DNA of 64,000 nt from Acanthosepion esculentum (GCA_964036315.1 OZ038485.1:99725932-99789931); one strand, 5' to 3'; shown: positions 22,791-34,038, counted from the first letter of the stretch. Translations and numbers: made by a program. Notes: generated from the letters alone by a model not told the origin.

Positions 22791-22909
22791 TAGCTTAGAC
22801 GTGGCACAAGGCCAAAAGTAGGGGGCACCCAGTGAGGATCCAACTCACTATTCATTCGTAATTGTTTTAGCGAGACAAGCATGCTAACCATTACACCACC
22901 GAGGTGCCC
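22791..22909 (-). mobile_element. tRNA-derived SINE
   Basis: The minus strand reads GGGCACCTCGGTGGTGTAAT, GGTTAGC, then GTGAGTTGGATCC and GGGTGCCCCC. The ends can pair as an acceptor stem (GGCACC/GGGTGCC). It is followed by GGCCTTGTGCCAC and a CTAAGC tail. Resembles published octopus tRNA-related SINEs; family not assigned. Confidence 0.75.
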
Positions 22910-22913
22910 AATG

Positions 22914-23028
22914 ATTTTTTAAGATAGCTTAGATGTGGCACAAGGCCGAATGTATGGGGCACCCAGTGAGGATCGAACTCACTACTCAGTCGTAATTGTT
23001 CTAGCAAGACAAGCTTGTTAACCATTAC
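22914..23028 (-). mobile_element. tRNA-derived SINE, 5'-truncated by the next repeat
   Basis: Box B GAGTTCGATCC, GGGTGCCCC and GGCCTTGTGCCAC are intact on the minus strand. The box A end stops at 23028, where repeat Z begins. Confidence 0.7.
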
Positions 23029-23264
23029 GATATTTATTTCTGTTAAAATACAGAAAATGTGGCACAAGGCCCAAAGAAGGGGGATGGGGAAAAGGGCGGT
23101 CTTCATCTCTCTTAACTTTAAACTTAGCTAGACATAAGCACTGGCCCAAAGATACAAAGAAAATTCCTAACACCAAAACGACACACTCTTACTAACCTTT
23201 CTTGCTACATTCACCATAATACCTCATTATCACAATGAAAATCCTAAATAGTTCTTATATGTAC
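23029..23264. mobile_element. Repeat Z, copy 1
   Basis: Starts GATATTTATT, includes TGTGGCACAAGGCC and ACCATAATACCTCA. It matches the 230-bp insertion at 46996-47225 along its whole length, which defines its ends. Confidence 0.65.
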
Positions 23265-23425
23265 AAATCGACGTCTGTGGCGGGGGGGGGGGAATAAAAG
23301 AACAAGTTAAAAAAATCCCCAATGAATATTTACAATAAGAATATAATCTATTTACAATAGACTAAACAAAATCATGTTAGTAATAAAAAAAAAACACAAT
23401 CCTTAAATGTGACAGAAACATCAGA

Positions 23426-23662
23426 AACATCAATACATATTTCTAGTAAAATGACCAACAATACATATTTATAGTAAAATGACCAACAATATATATTTAT
23501 AGTAAAATGACCAACAATATGTATTTATAATAAAATGACCAACGATACATATTTATAGTAAAATGACCAACAATATATATTTATAGTAAAATGACCAACA
23601 ATATGTATTTATAATAAAATGACCAATGATACATATTTATAGTAAAATGACCAACAATACAT
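23426..23662 (+). repeat. 28-bp minisatellite
   Basis: About eight units of ATGACCAACAATACATATTT plus ATAGTAAA with few changes. Confidence 0.9.
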
Positions 23663-23924
23663 TTTATCTCTAGTTCAAGGCATACACTTGCGTTCAAATA
23701 TATTTAGCTGAAGTCCTAAAATTGTCTTCAAATTATTTATATCTCGGCATGAAATAAGCCATAGAGGTTGATATATCGCTAAACTTAACCAAATTAATAA
23801 TCGCTTTAGAATCGTTCAAGATATGTTATAATCCCGATTCCCTAACACCTGGCAAATCGTAGGAGAACCACATTTGGCCTAACAGAGCTCCACCTTCATC
23901 AGGTAGGTTTCAATCAGCTAACAC

Positions 23925-24085
23925 TATAGGGACAAATTTGTCCTGTTATTTATCCGTAGCTTGGGGAGAAAAAGAGATGGATGCATATCTTTCGCAATCG
24001 TATTGCGCGTAAGTGAATGTAAAGAAACCGACTGGAATTCGAACTCGACTCTCCGATTTCCAATTCCCATCCGCTAAGAGAATAT
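23925..24085 (-). mobile_element. tRNA-derived SINE, second family
   Basis: The minus strand shows GAGTCGAGTTCGAATTCC (box B), GTCGGTTTCTTTACATTCAC and GCGCAATACGATTGCGAAAG. Related copies lie at 38690-38850 (-) and in the tRNA parts of the bipartite SINEs. Confidence 0.6.
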
Positions 24086-24232
24086 TGGTGAAAAGTTATG
24101 TAGTTTCTATCCTCCACCTATGAATGACAGACGATTTTTTCACCGATTAAACAGAAAACTATTTTTATATGAAAGAATGTATCAAAATGTTTGTGCATCA
24201 TTAGGGTCTTTCTCGTTAACATAGCAGAATCT

Positions 24233-24266
<34 letters not shown>

Positions 24267-24267
24267 T

Positions 24268-24475
24268 GAAGAAAAATAATCTTAAAGTGTGTTATATTTA
24301 TGGGATAATGTGATCAATATCAGAGATAGAGCGTGTGTAAATATAAAAGTGAACATTGAAGTCAACACTCAGAGGCGACAGGCTGTTTCATGCTAGGCGC
24401 AATCGTCAGGCCACGATTGATTTTAGCATGAAACTGCCTGTCGCCTCTAAGTGTTGACTTCAATGTTCACCTTTA
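24268..24475. mobile_element. Hammerhead-like family B fold-back, copy 1
   Basis: Shares the leader GAAG-AAATA-TCTTAAAGTG, TTTATGGGATAA and GAGATAGAGCGTGTGTAAAT with copies at 31748 and 38962. Inverted arms at 24345-24394 and 24425-24474 surround the hammerhead-like core. (TA)n lies on both sides. Confidence 0.65.
24374..24412 (-). ncRNA. Hammerhead ribozyme-like motif, family B
   Basis: On the minus strand: GGC, CTGACGA, a helix TGC/GCA flanked by a T-T mismatch, GAA, helix III ACA-GCC-TGT, C (cleavage position) and GCC pairing back to GGC. All helices are short. Confidence 0.6.
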
Positions 24476-24479
24476 TCTA

Positions 24480-24548
<69 letters not shown>

Positions 24549-24583
24549 TATATATATGTATGTATGTACCCCCCCACACACAC

Positions 24584-24655
<72 letters not shown>

Positions 24656-24660
24656 TGTTA
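24476..24660. repeat. (TA)n/(GATA)n/(CA)n microsatellite cluster
   Basis: (TA)n, (GATA)n, a CCCCCCACACACAC patch and further (TA)n in succession. Confidence 0.95.
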
Positions 24661-24792
24661 AATATAACAGACAATGAATGTCTATTATGTTTCATTATGA
24701 GCCGTTCAAAACTTCGTATAATTGCTTTAATTTCGGGTGAAAATAAAGACAAAAATTGTCCAACATTTAGATATTTCGTCATGCTGTTCATG

Positions 24793-24830
24793 ATCTAAGC
24801 TTTCGGCTCACATGAGCCATCTTCAGAGTG
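24793..24830 (-). ncRNA. Hammerhead ribozyme-like motif
   Basis: Minus strand: CTGAAGA, extra T, helix II GGCTC/GAGCC with loop ATGT, GAA, self-complementary AGCT, then T at the cleavage position. Only about 2 bp of helix I adjoin the core. Confidence 0.6.
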
Positions 24831-24918
24831 GTTATACGGACATTAAACATAGATATTCACTATCAAAGATGATTATTCTGTTATGTTGACATAGAAGATT
24901 GCTATGCGACGATAACGA

Positions 24919-24927
24919 TATATATAC

Positions 24928-24986
<59 letters not shown>

Positions 24987-25226
24987 CAAAAAATCACAAA
25001 TTCTGGCAAAAGTAATATATATCAAGAAAGGGTTAAATTAATGAAAAAATGATTAATAATAATAATGGCATATCGATTCAAAAAATTAAACTAGAATAAT
25101 TTAAGATATAAAATTTATAAAAAAAAATCTATCTTCTTACTATACAATTTCCCCATTTTGGCATCGAAAAGTTTTTAGGCTTACTGTCTGACGATACCAA
25201 ATTGGTGAAACCACGATAGCAAGAAG

Positions 25227-25290
<64 letters not shown>

Positions 25291-25845
25291 CAGAGACAGA
25301 GAGAGAGAGATAGATAGTGTGTGTGTGTCGGTGTAATTTATCGAATTAAAATAAAAAAATATTTACATTAATAATAAAAGGAAATATATAAACAAACAAG
25401 AAAAAGTCAGAAGCAGCAATAACACCGTGTACCATTTTCACACTTTCGTTTATTAGGCATTCAATTAAATAATTAAATTATATTAACTTGAATCACATTA
25501 AATTATATTTATATTAAAATTACATTAAAATACATTTATAAAATTCATTAATTACATTGAAATTACATCAAATTACATTTAAATAACATTAAATTAAATT
25601 ACATTAAGTGACACCACTTAGCATTCTTCATAGTTTACCTTGACTATCACAATTAGCCTGAATAATATTTATAAGCATTCTTCAATTTTTAATTTTGAGA
25701 AGCCTAACGATATTTTCACTTCTGTTTATAAATATAAGTTGCAAAATAAAATCATTATATTTCCTTTGATAAGGCCCAATAGATAATTTTCTTTTATCTT
25801 TGTACGTATTATCTTTTTACAGAGATATTGTATATATATACATAT

Positions 25846-25913
<68 letters not shown>

Positions 25914-26080
25914 GGAAAACACAATAGGAAAATTGTGTAGTTTTAGCCGATGGATTTCGTCCAATGTGGTCTTTTCAAGGCAAAAAAGAAATGAATTTAT
26001 TGAAACAAAGTATTTGGAAACAACAAACAAAATGTCGTTAGCAACTAGAAGAATTTAGAAACGCTATTGTATATTCCTAT
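24919..26080. other. AT-rich DNA with microsatellites
   Basis: (TA)n at 24919-24982, (TC)n/(TA)n/(GA)n at 25230-25326, an ATTACATTAAA-rich region at 25460-25615, and (CA)n/(TA)n at 25838-25912. No gene recognised. Confidence 0.6.
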
Positions 26081-26122
26081 GGTCAACTGAAGAAGTTCAC
26101 ATTGGACGAAACGCGTCGGGTA
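26081..26122 (+). ncRNA. Hammerhead ribozyme-like motif
   Basis: CTGAAGA (26087-26093), extra A, helix II GTTCA/TGGAC with loop CAT, GAA, self-complementary ACGCGT and C26117. Helix I is poorly preserved. Confidence 0.55.
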
Positions 26123-26386
26123 TTATTACAGTTTATCTAATGTTTATTTCTCTTCATACGTATTGTTTTTTTCTACAGGTTATTTCTGAGAAAATTTGTT
26201 TAATTTTCTAGTGCCCACCTGTATAGTAAACATTCAAAAGCATTTCAAAATTGATTGCTAAAAGTTTGTTACTGGTTCGTAAACTGACTTTATGAATCGT
26301 AAAAATACCAAAGGGTGATAACAAATAACGCTGACTTATGCTGCTGCGTATTAAAGAACAAGCGAAAGCAAACGTGGCCATTGAAA

Positions 26387-26387
26387 A

Positions 26388-26442
<55 letters not shown>
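26387..26442. repeat. (TA)n microsatellite
   Basis: Uninterrupted TA repeats. Confidence 0.95.
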
Positions 26443-26446
<4 letters not shown>

Positions 26447-26789
26447 AGTTTTAGAGCCAAGGTTTGTTTTATGGTTAGGAATAATGTTGGAAATCTTGAA
26501 AAAGTATTAAAAGATTTTTGCTCATAATGATAAACTCAAAAAGAATATATACCACCAGCAACTAATAAAAAATTAGCGAATATATATTTTTTTAGTTTTA
26601 ATATTAAAGATCTAATTACATGTTAATGACCCTTCTCAAAATATTCTTATCTGGTAATGTGACCCAGCTCTTCTCATTTAGCCTCCTGTTTGTTTTTGGG
26701 GGTTTCTTTTTCTGTTCTATACAGATTCTTTGCATATCTGCCTTGAAAATTTTTTCGGGTATCATATATTAAAATAACTTTTTAAAGTT
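26443..26789. other. Unrecognised AT-rich DNA
   Basis: No recognised element. Confidence 0.4.
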
Positions 26790-27232
26790 TCCGCGTCCTG
26801 GGTATGACGATAAAGTAATTCCGCGTTCTGGGTAAGACGATAAACTACATCCGCGACCTGGGTAAGACGATAAACTACGTCCCACAGCTAGGCCTCTGAT
26901 CAGGAGGTTTTGAGGAGCGTGGAACCACCTCTTAATTGCTGGTATTCTGTTAGGGTCATAGCTATGGGCAAAGGGTTAACCCTAAATCCGGAGTCAAAGC
27001 ACTATGAAAGAGTAAAAATAGGTTCGAATACCAGAAATACTTTTTGTAAAAAATTATTACCAGCAATACATAATACCAGTAATACATTATCAAAGAAAGA
27101 AAAGTATTACCAGCAATGCATTTTTGGCAAAAAATATTACCAGCGATAAAAATTTTGTCGGCATTAAATAACCCACTGAGGTTGATATGCCGTAAAGCAA
27201 AACAAACCAAACCAAACCAAAATTTCCAATGG
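26790..27232 (+). mobile_element. Dispersed repeat family X, full copy
   Basis: The head has about three ~32-bp tandem units (CGCGTCCTGGGTAAGACGAT, AAACTACATC). Then follow GGCCTCTGATCAGGAGGTTT, GAGCGTGGAACCACCTCTTA, AATTGCTGG, several ATTACCAGCAATACA units and a 3' part TGTCGGCATTAAATAACC, GAGGTTGATATGCCGTAAA, ending in (CCAAA)n. The constant 3' end and variable 5' extent suggest a SINE-like retroposon. No tRNA, 7SL or 5S head was recognised. Confidence 0.65.
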
Positions 27233-27429
27233 CCCATCATTTTCTGTTCAGTTGTTCATCGCCTACCAAACAGTTGAAATCGCCCTCTGGTGGGCGATAT
27301 CGCCCAGTTTGGTGAACACTGTTCTACATTTGGGTTTTTACTAATATTCATCAATACAATGACCAAGAGCCACTCCAGCGAGAGTGTTACTGGACGTTAT
27401 TACCTTAGGAAAGGACAAGCCTTAAGAGT

Positions 27430-27565
27430 ATGAAGTATATTTTAAAGTGAACATAAAACTCAATGCTAAACAGGAAACAAGTGATAAACCTCTACTGCCG
27501 TTTAAAAGATTAGGGAGGAGTGTGAACCGGATGGTAGGCGAACCTATCTACTCCAATTTATCTAC
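27430..27565 (-). repeat. Dispersed repeat family Y, copy 2
   Basis: Complement of GATAGGTTCGCCTACC, CACACTCCTCCC and ATCACTTGTTTCCTGTTTAG. Confidence 0.55.
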
Positions 27566-28257
27566 ATGAAAGTAACTTAAAAGGAAACTTTATTTTATTT
27601 TCATTTTTGCGTGTGTACGGATTTGTATACACAAAACACACAGGATTGTGGGTCTTTTCTTATCCCAACGAGAGAACCTTCTTCAGTCATTCCACGCGCA
27701 TGCGTCCTACACGCCCTCTTTCTATTTTACATTTACACTATAGCAATGTCGTCATCATTTTTTTTTTTGACGACGACGATTACAAACCCACTCATCATCA
27801 TTACGATGACTACGACAGTTTCCCTAAAACAGTAGCGAGAACAGAGACGTTGAAAGGAATGAAAAAACAAAATTAAATAAGCGATGTCATGAAAATATAA
27901 AAACTGAAGGACGAGCGTTTTCGAAATTTTCGTTCAAATAGAAATGGTGAGGTGTGTAATGGGTAGGAGAGACAAAAAATCATATTGTCAAATATTTTAT
28001 ACCGGCTGTTTCAGATTGTCTTTTATACAGTGTTTTTTGTTGTTTTTTAACTGATCAAATTATTTCTTTTTTTTTATTAACATAAAACAAATGTGTCTGT
28101 ATGCGTGTCTATCATTTTGATTTCTTAGTATATTCATATAGCGATTCATCGTTGACAATTCTCATTGGTTAACGAAGAAAGGTGTGGTTGAGTGAGTCGG
28201 CAAAACCCCATTCCCCTATGTTATATACCCAGCTCTTTTTACCTGTTCAGCTTTATT
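27566..28257. other. Unrecognised DNA with GCGCATGCG
   Basis: No gene recognised. CGCGCATGCG at about 27698 is another NRF1-like word. Short tandem GACGAC and CATCAT runs occur at 27765-27830. Confidence 0.35.
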
Positions 28258-28315
<58 letters not shown>

Positions 28316-28326
28316 TGAATAGAGTG

Positions 28327-28392
<66 letters not shown>
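28258..28392. repeat. (GATA)n microsatellite
   Basis: Two GATA runs separated by GAATAGAGTGA. Confidence 0.95.
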
Positions 28393-29364
28393 CGGTAAAG
28401 AGAAAGAGAGAAAGAGTGAAAGAGATTCCTCTTTCTGATTAGTTCTTTGGTGTTTAGTTGAGTGGACCAGTCTGAAAAGTTTTTTTGTCAAAAGGAGAGA
28501 GAGAACTGAACTCGAAGCTCTCTTTTCCTGGGTTTGTATTGAGGTAGGTAAGTGGTCGTGGAATACAGCGAGTGCACGTAGGATTGTCATTCGGTTTGGT
28601 ACATGGTTTTCGATCTTTTGTTTTGCTTATTCAAATGTATGGTTTCAGAAACGAAGTTAGCTCATTGACCTTTCAGAATGATCGTGTTAATGTTAACGAA
28701 TTGTTAAGGGCATGATAAGTAGGTGAGACTTATCAAGAGATCTAATAAATATTTTTGTTTCATGTTATTTATTAAATTTGCCGACTACTACAAGTCCATC
28801 TTAGTAAATACATGCATTTGCCATAAATTTCATAAAAATAAGTAAATACTTCACGATCTAACTGGTGAGATACAAGTGTTTGAACCTAATTGAAATCTTT
28901 GGTTTGCCATTCTGATTTTCCAGGCAAGCATAGTCCCATAGGCCTGATACAATATTCACATCTATTTGTATTTTGCTCTATTTAAGAGAGAATTGGCTAA
29001 CACAAAGACGGATAGCGTCAAGCAGTTCAACTAAAGGCGTCATTATCCGCGTTAAAAAAAAAAAAAGAAGAAAAAAAATCTATTTAAATCACACACCTGA
29101 CAAAATGCTGTTAGATTCCCATGGAAGTTGGCCCCGATTTGCAGTCTCTGGGCTGAAATGCTGTGTCAAGTAAATGCTGCTTTTCCGACATTTTTTTTTT
29201 GTATTTTTTTTAATGTTCTTTCTTGAATTTCGTCGTTTGTACCCTGTGCCACTCACGGTAAGCGGTGACAGGTCTGAATACAAATGACCACATAACAATA
29301 AGCAGAAAGTAATTGATACAAGGGCAGTCCATTTTGACACAAGCATATTTATATCTGACAAGTA
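28393..29364. other. Unrecognised DNA
   Basis: No gene or repeat recognised. Confidence 0.4.
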
Positions 29365-29400
29365 TATATATATATATATATATATATATGCAACTATCTC

Positions 29401-29462
<62 letters not shown>

Positions 29463-29507
29463 TATATAGATATAGATATATAGATATAGATATATATGCC
29501 ACTCTCT

Positions 29508-29545
<38 letters not shown>
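29365..29545. repeat. (TA)n/(GATA)n microsatellites
   Basis: Three (TA)n tracts separated by short unique words such as TGCAACTATCTCAT and GCCACTCTCTC. Confidence 0.95.
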
Positions 29546-29547
<2 letters not shown>

Positions 29548-29635
29548 AACAATAAAAATTATTAAAAATTAAAATCTTCAGACACACTGGGTTGTATATT
29601 AATATTCTTTCGTTTTTATTATTATTTCATTTAGA

Positions 29636-29678
29636 TTCCTCGACTAGTTTCAGCCAACATGGCCATCATCAAGAGAAA
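29636..29678 (-). ncRNA. Hammerhead ribozyme-like motif with long helix I
   Basis: Minus strand: TTTCTC (helix I), TTGATGA (first core base T instead of C), extra T, helix II GGCCA/TGGCT with loop TGT, GAA, self-complementary ACTAGT, C, then GAGGAA, which pairs with TTTCTC over six positions. Confidence 0.6.
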
Positions 29679-29728
29679 AAATTTCTGCTTGCTGGTAGCA
29701 GTTAACTACAGAAATGAATGTCTTGATG

Positions 29729-29730
<2 letters not shown>

Positions 29731-29780
<50 letters not shown>
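29731..29780. repeat. (TA)n microsatellite
   Basis: TA repeats followed by AAAAGTGTACATCGAAGTCA, a partial match to family B leader sequence. Confidence 0.85.
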
Positions 29781-29782
<2 letters not shown>

Positions 29783-29839
29783 AAAGTGTACATCGAAGTC
29801 AACACCAACAGTGTGTATTCGCGCGTGTTGTGTATAGTG

Positions 29840-29970
29840 ATTTTCTAAGCGGCGCTTAGACGTGGCTCAATACCGAAAGTATGGGGCACCCAGTGAGGAT
29901 GGAACTCACTACTCAGACGCAATTTTTCTAGCGAGACAAGCTTGCGCTAACCATTGCACCATGTCGAGGT
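29840..29970 (-). mobile_element. tRNA-derived SINE
   Basis: Same family as the 22.7-23.0 kb copies: complement of GTGCAATGGTTAGCGCAAGC, CTTGTCTCGC, GAGTTCCATCC, GGGTGCCCC, and a CTAAGCG tail. Confidence 0.7.
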
Positions 29971-29984
29971 ACTTTTGTGTGTTG

Positions 29985-30130
29985 TGTCTGTGTTTGTGTG
30001 TGTGTACATGCGTTTATGTCTGTGTGTGTGCATGCGTGTATGTATATGTGTGCGTGTGTACGCATTCCCGTTCGTGTGTGTGCATGTGTGTGCGTGTGTG
30101 TGTGTGCGTGCGTGCGTGCGCACGCGCGTG
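29985..30130. repeat. (TG)n-rich alternating tract
   Basis: Imperfect TG/CG repeats; frames on both strands are artefacts. Confidence 0.95.
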
Positions 30131-30185
30131 TCGCTGAGAATCCGACCGAATGGCCAATCTTTAAAGCAATTTGGAAAAAAAAAAT

Positions 30186-30230
30186 CAATTTGACGTGTTT
30201 CGACGGTGATCCGGCTTCATCAGAAAAAAT
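30186..30230 (-). ncRNA. Hammerhead ribozyme-like motif
   Basis: Minus strand: TTTTTT, CTGATGA, extra A, helix II GCCGG/CCGTC (one mismatch) with loop ATCA, GAA, ACACGT (one change from a palindrome), C, then AAATT, which can pair with the T-run. Confidence 0.55.
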
Positions 30231-30439
30231 TTCATTTTTACAAGATCAAAATTTATTCTTGTGAAACTGAATGGGATTTCTAATTTAATTTAATTTTATC
30301 GCCTGAGAAATTAGATTTTAACTAATCTCAACTACGTTTTAAATACCCACCTCCCATTGTTTTTTCACCATTCAGTACTTATTTCATCAATGGTAACTCG
30401 AACACTCGGCTCGGTAACAATGCTGATGACACAATTATT

Positions 30440-30605
30440 TCCTCTTGTCTATATTTATGAGATGAGGTATTTTAATTATTTACATTATTTACATTTTTCG
30501 AACTGTTATTGCTATATCCATGACGTTTCGGCCGTTGTACGCTCCGGCCTTCTTCAGGTGATATACGATGAAATTTCGAATCGAAACCTTTATTTAGTCT
30601 CCACT
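30440..30605 (-). mobile_element. Hammerhead-like element, family A copy
   Basis: Contains the motif at 30513-30565 followed (minus strand) by TGTAAATAATTAAAATACCT and CATCTCATAAATATAGACAA. The 3' segment matches 30978-31135 and the hairpin insertion at 11896-12043. Confidence 0.6.
30513..30565 (-). ncRNA. Hammerhead ribozyme-like motif
   Basis: Minus strand: TATATC pairs with GATATA as distal helix I. The core is CTGAAGA, extra A, helix II GGCCG/CGGCC, GAA, self-complementary ACGT, C. The helix II loop is about 10 nt. Confidence 0.65.
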
Positions 30606-30789
30606 GGGCCATGTGAATGGAAGTGTTGGTTGAGTAATCCAAAAAGTGACTTGACCTAAAATAGTTGAGAGTTCAATAGCTGGCCACAGCAGAGGGAATA
30701 AAAAAAGCTTGAGTTGATACTGAGATATCCCCAAAAGTCATGGCAGGTCCAATTAGAACACTTTACCACGTGGACTAAATAAAGGTTAC

Positions 30790-30970
30790 GGTTCGAATTT
30801 CTTACGTCCTAGCGGTGGAAAAGTGACTGAAGCCGAGATGTAAGCTCAGGTTCGATAACTTTACAGATCCTTCTTTGGACTTTTAAATGTCTAAATACAA
30901 ATCAGAAACACCAGACCAGATGTGGCAGGGATATACAATGCGGGGACGAATGGTACATTTATAACTGATT
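30790..30970 (-). mobile_element. Jockey-like LINE internal fragment, copy C
   Basis: Complement of GAAAAGTGACTGAAGCCGAG and ATGTAAGCTCAGG corresponds to the DL-RLQ-LSHRR region encoded at 51360-51425. Truncated on both sides. Confidence 0.55.
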
Positions 30971-30977
30971 AAGATAT

Positions 30978-31135
30978 ATCCTGTCTATATATCTGAGATG
31001 AGCTTTTGTAATTATTTACATTGTCCGGACTGTTCACAACCCTTCGGCCGTTGTACGCTCCGGCCTTCTTCAGGTGAAAATAAAGATTTCAGTTTGAAAT
31101 TCTAATTTCGAACTGAACCCTTTATTTCGCCCACC
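30978..31135 (-). mobile_element. Hammerhead-like element, family A copy
   Basis: Carries the motif at 31032-31079 and the same 3' end as the copy 540 bp upstream (AATGTAAATAATTACAAAAG, CTCATCTCAGATATATAGAC on the minus strand). Confidence 0.6.
31032..31079 (-). ncRNA. Hammerhead ribozyme-like motif with damaged helix III
   Basis: Minus strand: helix I TTCAC/GTGAA (5 bp) immediately flanks the core. CTGAAGA, extra A, GGCCG/CGGCC, then GAAGGGT where related copies have GAAACGT. Helix III is therefore mutated. Confidence 0.55.
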
Positions 31136-31676
31136 GGCTGTAAATTGTTCTACTACACGTGCCACGCCTCTTTCGGATGTCTCATTTATCTCCCTATAAC
31201 ACAAATCTGCAAGTTTTTGTTCATCACTACAGTATGCAGGTATTGAACTCACAACTCTTTGGATCAATTCAATGGATCTAATCAACGCATTTATCCACTG
31301 GGACATATTTCCTACTAAAAACTACAAAAACTTGGCGTGTCGAGTTAGAGGGAGATAACTGAGACATCCAGATTTGAATGGACTTTGAAGAGGGGCAAGC
31401 CAGAGTATGAATGTTGGTACCATGAAAGCCTGAATGATCTTTTTTCTCTCACTATTGCTGACTTGAGAAAACATAGTGGGGCTGACACAGAACGATTTTA
31501 ACTTGTTCTCTTTCTAGGTGAATAAATCAAAGGGTTTTTCAGTGATTTTCACGAAAAATGGTGTCAACATGGCTAAACGTCTTATCCTAAAACCTAGAAA
31601 AGAAACTCAATTAGTTTAGTGGCTTTTAGATATTAAACATCATTTTGTGGTATGGGCAATTATGCTGTTACACCCA

Positions 31677-31678
<2 letters not shown>

Positions 31679-31750
<72 letters not shown>
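31679..31750. repeat. (TA)n-(TG)n microsatellite
   Basis: (TA)n followed by (TG)n. Confidence 0.95.
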
Positions 31751-31751
<1 letters not shown>

Positions 31752-31937
31752 GAAATATAGTCTTAAAGTGTGCTATATTTATGGGATAAAATGCTCAATA
31801 TCAGAGATAGAGCGTGTGTAAATATAAAAGTGAACATAGAAGTCAACACTTAGAGGCGACAGTCTGTTTCATGCTAGACGCAATTGCATCTAGCATGAAA
31901 CAGACTGTCGCCTCTAAGTGTTGACTTCTATGTTCAC

Positions 31938-31945
<8 letters not shown>
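31748..31945. mobile_element. Hammerhead-like family B fold-back, copy 2
   Basis: The leader matches copies 1 and 3. 31826-31883 and 31884-31941 form an almost perfect 58-bp palindrome with no spacer, centred on GCAATTGC. The hammerhead half-site (TTTCATGCTAGA) is present in both orientations. (TA)n borders both ends. Confidence 0.75.
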
Positions 31946-31986
<41 letters not shown>

Positions 31987-32048
31987 GTGTGTGTGTGTAT
32001 GTATATATATATATGAAGAGAGAGAGAGAGAGCGTTAGAATTGAATTG

Positions 32049-32099
<51 letters not shown>

Positions 32100-32100
32100 T
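31943..32100. repeat. (TA)n, (TG)n, (GA)n and (GATA)n cluster
   Basis: Successive microsatellites, with (GATA)n at 32050-32098. Confidence 0.95.
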
Positions 32101-32993
32101 GAGTGATTGAATTAGATTGAGATATCTTTTTTTCTATACCCTTTTAAAAGTACGTTACCTTTTTTTCAAACATAACATTGAAGTCATTAGGAATGTTAAA
32201 AGTTTTTAATAAGGACTTTTAGTAATATCGTAGTATAGGAATGAACTAAATTCCATGTACCTGTGTGTCTATTTGAAATGAGGAAATCCTATATTCGCTT
32301 GCTTCTTTATAGAATAAAACAAAAATTGTTTGATACATTTCAATCCTCGTGCCGTCTTCAATTCCATGACACTGACTTGCAATTCAATTTGACATTTGTT
32401 ACCATTTTCTTAACTTGAATTTTAATTTTTCTCGTTCTTGTGTTATTTCTTATTTTTTTTAGTTACTTCTCTTTCTTTTCTTTTTTCTATAATTTTATAT
32501 TTAATTAATTCCTTTTCTCTTTCTTTCTTTTTTCTTTTTTTCTTTCTTTCTTTCTTTCTTTTATTCTATAACTTTTTATTCTAATTCTTATTTCCGTCCT
32601 CTGCTTGAGAGGGAATTGTATTACATTTCTTTGTTAGTCACAGACACAGCCTTTTCTTTCATTTTTTTTTATTCATTTTTTCATTTTTTTTTAATTCAAT
32701 CATTAAAAATTTAAAAAATGATTTTTTTTTTCGAATTTTTAAGAAGCAGTGAATTTTTGACAAAAAATAAAAAATAAAAAAATGAAAAACGCGATTAAAA
32801 CGTGATTAACTTAATGAAATCTTACCAGACGGTAAGAAAACAAAAAACAAAAAAAACGCAAAGGGACGTAAGTCGGAACTGAATCCATTTACTTCCATTT
32901 TAATTTTTGAAATATTTTTACGAGTTAATTATATTTTTTTTCACTTCGTACATCTTAGTCATTTCTTCTTTATAATTGTGATGAATATTTTAT

Positions 32994-32999
<6 letters not shown>
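32101..32999. other. AT-rich and T-rich low-complexity DNA
   Basis: (CTTT)n near 32515-32560. No gene recognised. Confidence 0.5.
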
Positions 33000-33069
<70 letters not shown>

Positions 33070-33433
33070 ACACACATATATACACGCACGTACGCACACA
33101 GACACACACATGCGCGCACACACACAAGCACACATATACACACGCGCGCAAAAACACGCACGCACACACACACACACATACATATGCACGCACACACACG
33201 CAGGTACACACGCTCACGCACACACACACATACGCACACACACACACACACGCACGCACACACATGCACACACTCGCGCGCGCGCACGCACACACACGCA
33301 CACACACACGCAGATACACACACTCGCACGCGAAGACACACATGCACACGCACGCACACACACGGACGCGCACACACACACACGTACACATACACACTCG
33401 CAGACACATACACACATGCACACATACGCATGC

Positions 33434-33495
<62 letters not shown>
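33000..33495. repeat. (CA)n-rich alternating purine-pyrimidine array
   Basis: Pure (CA)n at 33000-33067 and 33435-33494 bracket about 370 bp of CA/CG/TA-interrupted repeats. Frames on both strands are artefacts. Confidence 0.95.
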
Positions 33496-33496
<1 letters not shown>

Positions 33497-33739
33497 GAAA
33501 TGTTTGTTACTATACTTTTATAATTCTCTAATTTCGGTGAGTTTCCAGTTATTATTTTTTTTCTTTCATAGTCAAAAATGGAAGAAATATTGTATGAATC
33601 AGCTTTCCCGCAAGGGCAGCAAAAGAAACTTCCCCACAAATATAAAGTTTTGTGAGTCACAATTGTCACGTGACAGACGTTTTCTCTGGAAAAAAATACA
33701 AAATTGGAAGAGGGGCAAAAATTCTTTTACAGTAATCCC

Positions 33740-33922
33740 TCTCCCAAAGCCACGTGAGTGTATATGTGTGTGCGTGTGTGAATGTGAGTGCATGTGTGCA
33801 AATGCACGTATGTGTGTGTGTGCGTACATGTGTATGTGCGTGTAACATTTTTTACAGAACATATAGAATAGTATATAAAGTTATCTGCAGGCACACATAA
33901 ATAATACATACACATATATATA

Positions 33923-33976
<54 letters not shown>

Positions 33977-33983
33977 AACACAC

Positions 33984-34038
<55 letters not shown>

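Noticed and set aside
22791..22909. Functional tRNA gene
   Set aside because: Boxes A and B and an acceptor-like pairing exist, but the anticodon arm is not canonical, and adjacent related copies share a non-tRNA tail, so it is a SINE.
24477..24798. Isoleucine/tyrosine repeat frames, and similar ones at many (TA)n tracts
   Set aside because: Translations of (TA)n and (GATA)n microsatellites.
32959..33845. Threonine/histidine and cysteine/valine repeat frames on both strands
   Set aside because: Direct products of (CA)n/(TG)n repeats.
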